Part shown: in pieces, positions 7,371 through 10,215 of the stretch | Layout: each line of letters opens with the position of its first letter | Numbering within the stretch: position 1 is the stretch's first letter | NCBI GenBank assembly: GCA_964526035.1 | Contig: CAZGKE010000124.1 | Coordinates: forward strand, 1-10,215 | Length of the DNA: 10,215 nt | Source of the DNA: DAOMOD01 sp964526035 | GTDB taxonomy: Bacteria > Pseudomonadota > Gammaproteobacteria > Xanthomonadales > BPKI01 | Direction: 5' to 3' | Program-made: the position numbers and the translations under genes | Notes under the pieces: model-generated | What the model saw: the letters and a program-made list of their open reading frames with translations, nothing else | Databases searched by the model: none | What the model was told of the DNA's origin: nothing

Positions 7371-8909
7371 TCACTCCGCCTTCTCACCCACTTCCCGGTC
7401 GAGCAGGTCGCGCGCCTGCTGGAACTGCGCGAGCGCCGCCGGCGGGCTGTCGGCAATGCACACCATGCCCAGCTTGCCGAACTCCGACAGCGCGCCGATG
7501 AGGTTGAACACCAGACCACGCTGTCTGGTTTCGTCGAAATGCATGCGCCGCTCGACGAGGATGTCGATCAGGTCCTGCGGCACCAGGCTTCGGTACGCGG
7601 CGTTCACCAGGTTGTCGGTGGCGTAGTAGCAGCGCGGCTGGCCCATCGGAGTCAGGAAGCGCGCGTTCTCTTCATCGTACTGCCCGTCGGTGAGGTACTG
7701 CAGCATCTGGTACGGCAGCGTGGTGCCGCCCTTTCTGAGGTTGATCTCGATGGCGAAGTGGCGCCAGCTTGTCTTCTCCAGCACGCTGACGAAGTCGATG
7801 GAGAAGCGACCGATGACGCCCTTGTCGCGCAGCACCTCACCGACGCGGCGCGCCATGTCATGCAGCTCGCAGGCATAGGCCGGATCGGCGGGAAATGTGC
7901 TGCCCTGGAACACCTGTCCCGAGCGCCCTCCCATCACCTGTTCATGGGTGGAGATCATCTCGACCTCGCCCAGCGGATTGATGCGCAGCTGCACCGACGG
8001 CGTACGCTTTGGATGTCCCTCGATCCAGGCTTCGACGACGCCACCATGGCGCTGGTAAAGCGCCGCGAAGGCCTCGACCGACATGCCCTCGGCTTCCGGC
8101 GTGATCAGGTCGGGCAGCGCCGCGCGAAGGGCGGCGGCGCCTGGCGCTGAATCGAAGCGCGACAGGTCGACGATGGCATTGCCGTCGCCGGAGAATCCCT
8201 GGTCGAGCTTGAGCACGGCGCGACTCAGCTTCGGCTGGTTCGCGAGAAGAGCGTGCAGCGCTTCGGCGGCCTGGTCCAGATCGGCGAGATCTCCGGCCCC
8301 TTCGGGATACGGCACATCGGCCGCTTGGAACGCCTTGCGGCTTCCGGATTTGCCACCCCAGTAGATCAGAGCGGGATCGCAGGCGTACATCGGTATACCC
8401 AGCGCCACCGACAGGCTGACCTCCTCGACCGTGGCATTGAACACCGAAAGATGCGCGGTGACCGGATCCTGGATGGCGGCACGCACCCGCGCCAGAAGTC
8501 GCGGCCGGTCCAGCAGCTTGCGCGCCAGCGGTACCGGCGAAGCATCATGCGCGGAAAGCAGGGTGAGGCGGCTGCGCGCATGCCCGGCAGGCACGCCGGA
8601 CAGCAGGCTGAGGTAGTAGTCGATGATGACCGGGGCCACCGGTTCGCTGGTCAGGAACACCACCCGCGTATTGGGCAGGCGCAACAGCATGAGCATGCTC
8701 AGCATGCGCTCCTCGTAGTGGCGCACGCCGGTCACCTTGGCCAGCACCTCGGGGTCGAGACTCAGGCCCGGCGCCACGACCACGGTTCGCGGCGCAGACC
8801 GATCGCGGAATACCTCCCGGAACAGGGTCGGCAGCCGCTGCTGAAGTTCGAGGAACAGCACACGCTCTTCTTCGCTCCCGCGCACCGGGAGCGCCTTCGT
8901 TTCCTGCAT
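7371..8909 (-). CDS. PGM1-like ATP-grasp peptide ligase
   Basis: This is a 512-residue protein from ATG 8909; GTG 8915 is an alternative two codons upstream. No signal peptide is present, so it is cytoplasmic. The N-terminal part (about 40-180: VVAPGLSLDP, HYEERMLSMLMLLRLP, VVFLTSEPV) matches the pre-ATP-grasp domain of the PGM1 family. The ATP-grasp part begins at GSRKAFQAADVPYP (189-202) and includes VLKLDQGFSGDGNA (232-245, Lys234 as the likely nucleotide-binding lysine), VVEAWIEG (291-298), RFSIDF near 370 and AIEINLRKGGTT (386-397, Glu388 and Asn390 as likely Mg-ATP ligands). A C-terminal domain of about 90 residues follows (YATDNLVNAAYRSL). In Streptomyces, PGM1 joins a nonproteinogenic amino acid to a ribosomal peptide in pheganomycin synthesis; substrates of most relatives are unknown. 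The stop lies 53 bases before the tricorn ATG, so both are probably co-transcribed. The family call is good; the substrate cannot be read from the sequence. Confidence 0.88.
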   Translation of the reverse strand: MQETKALPVRGSEEERVLFLELQQRLPTLFREVFRDRSAPRTVVVAPGLSLDPEVLAKVTGVRHYEERMLSMLMLLRLPNTRVVFLTSEPVAPVIIDYYLSLLSGVPAGHARSRLTLLSAHDASPVPLARKLLDRPRLLARVRAAIQDPVTAHLSVFNATVEEVSLSVALGIPMYACDPALIYWGGKSGSRKAFQAADVPYPEGAGDLADLDQAAEALHALLANQPKLSRAVLKLDQGFSGDGNAIVDLSRFDSAPGAAALRAALPDLITPEAEGMSVEAFAALYQRHGGVVEAWIEGHPKRTPSVQLRINPLGEVEMISTHEQVMGGRSGQVFQGSTFPADPAYACELHDMARRVGEVLRDKGVIGRFSIDFVSVLEKTSWRHFAIEINLRKGGTTLPYQMLQYLTDGQYDEENARFLTPMGQPRCYYATDNLVNAAYRSLVPQDLIDILVERRMHFDETRQRGLVFNLIGALSEFGKLGMVCIADSPPAALAQFQQARDLLDREVGEKAE

Positions 8910-8941
8910 GACCACCCCGAACGCCGACCACAGTTGTCCCG

Positions 8942-8947
8942 ATCATA
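8942..8947 (-). promoter_or_regulatory. Candidate -10 box for the ligase-protease-Reeler operon
   Basis: TATGAT on the minus strand (five of six matches to TATAAT) lies 32 bases before ATG 8909, in the divergent 99-base gap. No convincing -35 box lies 16-18 bases upstream (ACCTCT or CACCTC there), so it would need an activator or be a weak promoter. Confidence 0.35.
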
Positions 8948-8975
8948 GCCAAGCCGGGACCGCAGAGGTGTCTGC

Positions 8976-8981
8976 TAGAGT
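8976..8981 (+). promoter_or_regulatory. Candidate -10 box for the small exported-protein gene
   Basis: TAGAGT preceded by TGC (extended -10-like) lies 27 bases before ATG 9009 on the plus strand. There is no recognisable -35 box at the usual distance. The call rests on position and a partial match only. Confidence 0.3.
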
Positions 8982-8994
8982 GCACCGACAGCAA

Positions 8995-9000
8995 AAGGAG
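8995..9000 (+). promoter_or_regulatory. Ribosome binding site of the 9009 gene
   Basis: AAGGAG lies eight bases before ATG 9009, a near-ideal Shine-Dalgarno site. It supports this short reading frame as a real gene and fixes its start. Confidence 0.7.
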
Positions 9001-9008
9001 ACTGCACC

Positions 9009-9362
9009 ATGCGTGTTCTGATTCTACTGTTGCTCCCCCTGTCGCTTGCCGCGCAGCCCGATGCGCTGATCGGCGAATGGTCGATGGACGCCGAATCCTG
9101 CCGTGAGGCGCGGCTCACCTATACCGCCGCGGGAGTGCATGAAGCACTGATGCTTGAAGAAGGGACGTGGAAGATCAAGGCCAGCGGTCGCTACACGCGT
9201 GACGGCAGTCGCATTACGGTCGACATCGGTGGCAACCGCAAGGACGAGCTGATCGTGGTGAGTGTCGACGACAGCACCCTGGTCATGCGCAATGCCGATG
9301 AGGCCCGCATGCAGGCCCTGGGCCTCGACTCGGTCACCTTGACGCGCTGCCCGCCGCGCTAG
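9009..9362 (+). CDS. Small exported protein of unknown function, possibly lipocalin-like
   Basis: This is a 117-residue protein with a clear Sec signal peptide (MRVLILLLLPLSLAAQ), leaving about 101 mature residues. The mature part starts IGEWSMDAESC and continues as alternating short strands (RLTYTA, TWKIKASGRYT, RITVDIGG, ELIVVSVDDSTLVM), which suggests a small beta-barrel of the lipocalin-like kind; this is a resemblance, not a family match. Two cysteines, 31 and 114, sit near the ends of the mature chain and could form a disulfide. It is transcribed divergently from the ligase gene and ends inside the 3' end of the convergent DEDDh gene, overlapping it by 29 bases. The strong ribosome binding site and signal peptide make the gene credible. 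Function is unknown. Confidence 0.8.
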   Translation: MRVLILLLLPLSLAAQPDALIGEWSMDAESCREARLTYTAAGVHEALMLEEGTWKIKASGRYTRDGSRITVDIGGNRKDELIVVSVDDSTLVMRNADEARMQALGLDSVTLTRCPPR

Positions 9363-10047
9363 CGCGGCGCGCTTCCAGGGCGCGATAGATGCTCGCGTTG
9401 AACCTGGCACCGGTCAGCCCGGTGTGCTCTTCAGCGACGCGCGGCTCATCGTCGACACCCAGCTCCTTTGCAAGCGCCGCACCGCTGAGGCCACGCAACC
9501 CCCGGGACCACGCCATCGACGGAACGTCGAGCACGAAGTAGTGGTAGAGCTCGCGCCAGGAGCCGTCAACCTGGCGAAACAGGTGATCGAGAAAGGCGGC
9601 ATCGAACTGGCTGTTGAAGGCGACGAACAGTACCGGGCGCCTGCCTGCGACGCGTTGATGGAAACTGCGCAGCTCATCCACCGCGCCCTGTGCATCGACC
9701 GCGCCGAGCTCCCGCCAGCGGTCTGCGTCGAAGGCGTTGACCCGTCGCGCAGCATCGCTCAGGCGCTCCGGGTGAGTCGGTTGGATGCGCAGATGCAGCG
9801 CTTCGAGCTCGCCGCCGTCGAGTTCGGCCATGACCACGCCGATGTCGATCATCTCGTGCCAGCCAGGCACCAGGCCGGTAGTTTCCACGTCGATGAAGGC
9901 CAACAGCCAGGCCTCCGGATCTTCGGCTGGTGACGTAGCGACGACCGGTGCCGTTTCCGTGCTGGTGACGAAGGGCGGCACTGCCGCCAGTGGCGCGACC
10001 CAGGACAGGCACAGCAGCGGCAAAGCACGCAATCCGAAAGAATGCAT
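9334..10047 (-). CDS. Exported DEDDh (DnaQ-fold) exonuclease-like protein, last catalytic Asp replaced by Gly
   Basis: This is a 237-residue protein from ATG 10047, chosen because the signal peptide (MHSFGLRALPLLCLSW, cleavage near AAVPP) starts there; ATG 10077 is an in-frame alternative adding ten residues. The DnaQ-type exonuclease domain spans about 50-225. Exo I is FIDVETTGL with Asp53 and Glu55. Exo II is FNSQFDAAFLDHLF with Asp149. Exo III is EEHTGLTGARFNASIYRAL with His208. In this family the fourth acid normally sits five residues after that His (His162 and Asp167 in E. coli epsilon); here that position is Gly213, codon GGT at 9411-9409. Relatives are usually cytoplasmic 3'-5' exonucleases in DNA proofreading or RNA turnover, so a signal peptide is unusual. 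It could be a nuclease with altered metal binding, or a nucleic-acid-binding protein that no longer cuts. Its 3' end overlaps the convergent small gene. Confidence 0.87.
   Translation of the reverse strand: MHSFGLRALPLLCLSWVAPLAAVPPFVTSTETAPVVATSPAEDPEAWLLAFIDVETTGLVPGWHEMIDIGVVMAELDGGELEALHLRIQPTHPERLSDAARRVNAFDADRWRELGAVDAQGAVDELRSFHQRVAGRRPVLFVAFNSQFDAAFLDHLFRQVDGSWRELYHYFVLDVPSMAWSRGLRGLSGAALAKELGVDDEPRVAEEHTGLTGARFNASIYRALEARRASAAGSASR
9352..9369. repeat. Perfect 18-bp palindrome at the convergent gene ends
   Basis: CGCCGCGCTAGCGCGGCG equals its own reverse complement. It contains the TAG stop of the plus-strand gene and codes for part of the Arg/Ala-rich tail of the DEDDh protein. As RNA it can fold into a 7-bp GC stem with a CTAG loop on either strand. 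No T-tract follows in either direction, so a factor-independent terminator is doubtful; it may protect 3' ends or be a by-product of GC-rich coding. Confidence 0.5.
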
Positions 10048-10114
10048 CGAACCATCCCGATTGGAGTTGGCCCGCATTTCTCACAACCGTCCGTAGCGAG
10101 GGCGTCGAGACGCT

Positions 10115-10202
10115 GTTGTGGCGCGCGCAGCGGACTGAGGACGGGCGAAGGCGTAGTAGACACTACGTCGAGCCCGGCTGAGGGAGCAGCGCGCGCCACA
10201 AC
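10115..10202. repeat. 88-base nested palindrome (REP/MITE-like intergenic element)
   Basis: Perfect 14-bp inverted arms GTTGTGGCGCGCGC (10115-10128) and GCGCGCGCCACAAC (10189-10202) enclose 60 bases. Inside, GGGC (10143-10146) pairs with GCCC (10172-10175), and CGTAGT (10152-10157) pairs with ACTACG (10162-10167) around a four-base loop. The whole unit can therefore fold as one long interrupted hairpin. It lies upstream of the DEDDh gene in sequence with no supported reading frame. Terminal arms, nesting and size fit a non-coding palindromic repeat family or a small non-autonomous element, but copy number cannot be judged from one window and no target-site duplication is obvious. A structured terminator of a gene beyond the edge is an alternative. 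Confidence 0.6.
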
Positions 10203-10215
10203 GGATGGATCGGCG

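Noticed and set aside
3964..7626. A 1220-codon open frame on the plus strand opposite the tricorn gene
   Set aside because: It is a high-GC antisense shadow. Its predicted protein is low-complexity (Arg/His/Gln/Ala-rich) with no domain, while the minus strand encodes a clear multidomain protease with catalytic motifs.
8691..8710. Palindrome GAGCATGCTC within repeated GCATG units
   Set aside because: It lies inside the ligase coding region and is explained by the Met/Leu-rich helix (MLSMLMLLRL) encoded there.
10078..10114. Possible promoter for the DEDDh gene (TTGTGA as a -35 box on the minus strand)
   Set aside because: No acceptable -10 box lies 16-18 bases downstream.
10115..10202. Integron attC site
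   Set aside because: The ends run GTT...AAC rather than the attC order (RYYYAAC at the start, GTTRRRY at the end), the inner T of GTTGTGG breaks the R' consensus, and no integrase or cassettes are visible.

Overview
The window is high-GC and almost fully coding. It looks like a chromosomal piece of a gammaproteobacterium, most likely of the Lysobacterales (Xanthomonadales). This rests on GC content, strong Shine-Dalgarno sites, many exported proteins, and an IFESGFD-type string just after a signal peptide, which resembles the IF-x-DGFE strings common in exported proteins of that order. The assignment is an inference. No rRNA, tRNA, transposase, CRISPR array or phage gene was seen.

Five genes run in a row on the minus strand from about 8909 down to position 1. 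In transcription order they are: a PGM1-like ATP-grasp peptide ligase (8909-7371); an exported tricorn-type S41 protease with beta-propellers and a PDZ domain (7317-4057); a small exported protein with a Reeler-like domain (4056-3391), whose start abuts the protease stop; a DUF1800 protein with a Sec signal (3277-1478); and a DUF1501 protein with a Tat signal (1476 to beyond the left edge). The first three are packed tightly enough to be one transcript. The last two are the classic DUF1800/DUF1501 pair, separated by one base. A 113-base gap holds an AT-rich core between inverted repeats and may separate the two units.

On the right, a small exported protein of unknown function (9009-9362, plus strand) is divergent from the ligase across a 99-base promoter region. 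It converges with an exported DnaQ/DEDDh-fold protein (10047-9334, minus strand). Their coding ends overlap by 29 bases at a perfect 18-bp palindrome. The DEDDh protein has Gly where the last catalytic Asp is expected. The right edge carries an 88-base nested palindrome with 14-bp perfect arms that resembles an intergenic repeat element.

The most interesting points are the ligase/protease/Reeler gene set, which suggests a peptide-making or peptide-handling locus with an envelope part, the exported DEDDh protein with a changed active site, the loss in the tricorn homologue of the serine expected beside the catalytic histidine, and the terminal palindrome. The functional links are inference from gene order.
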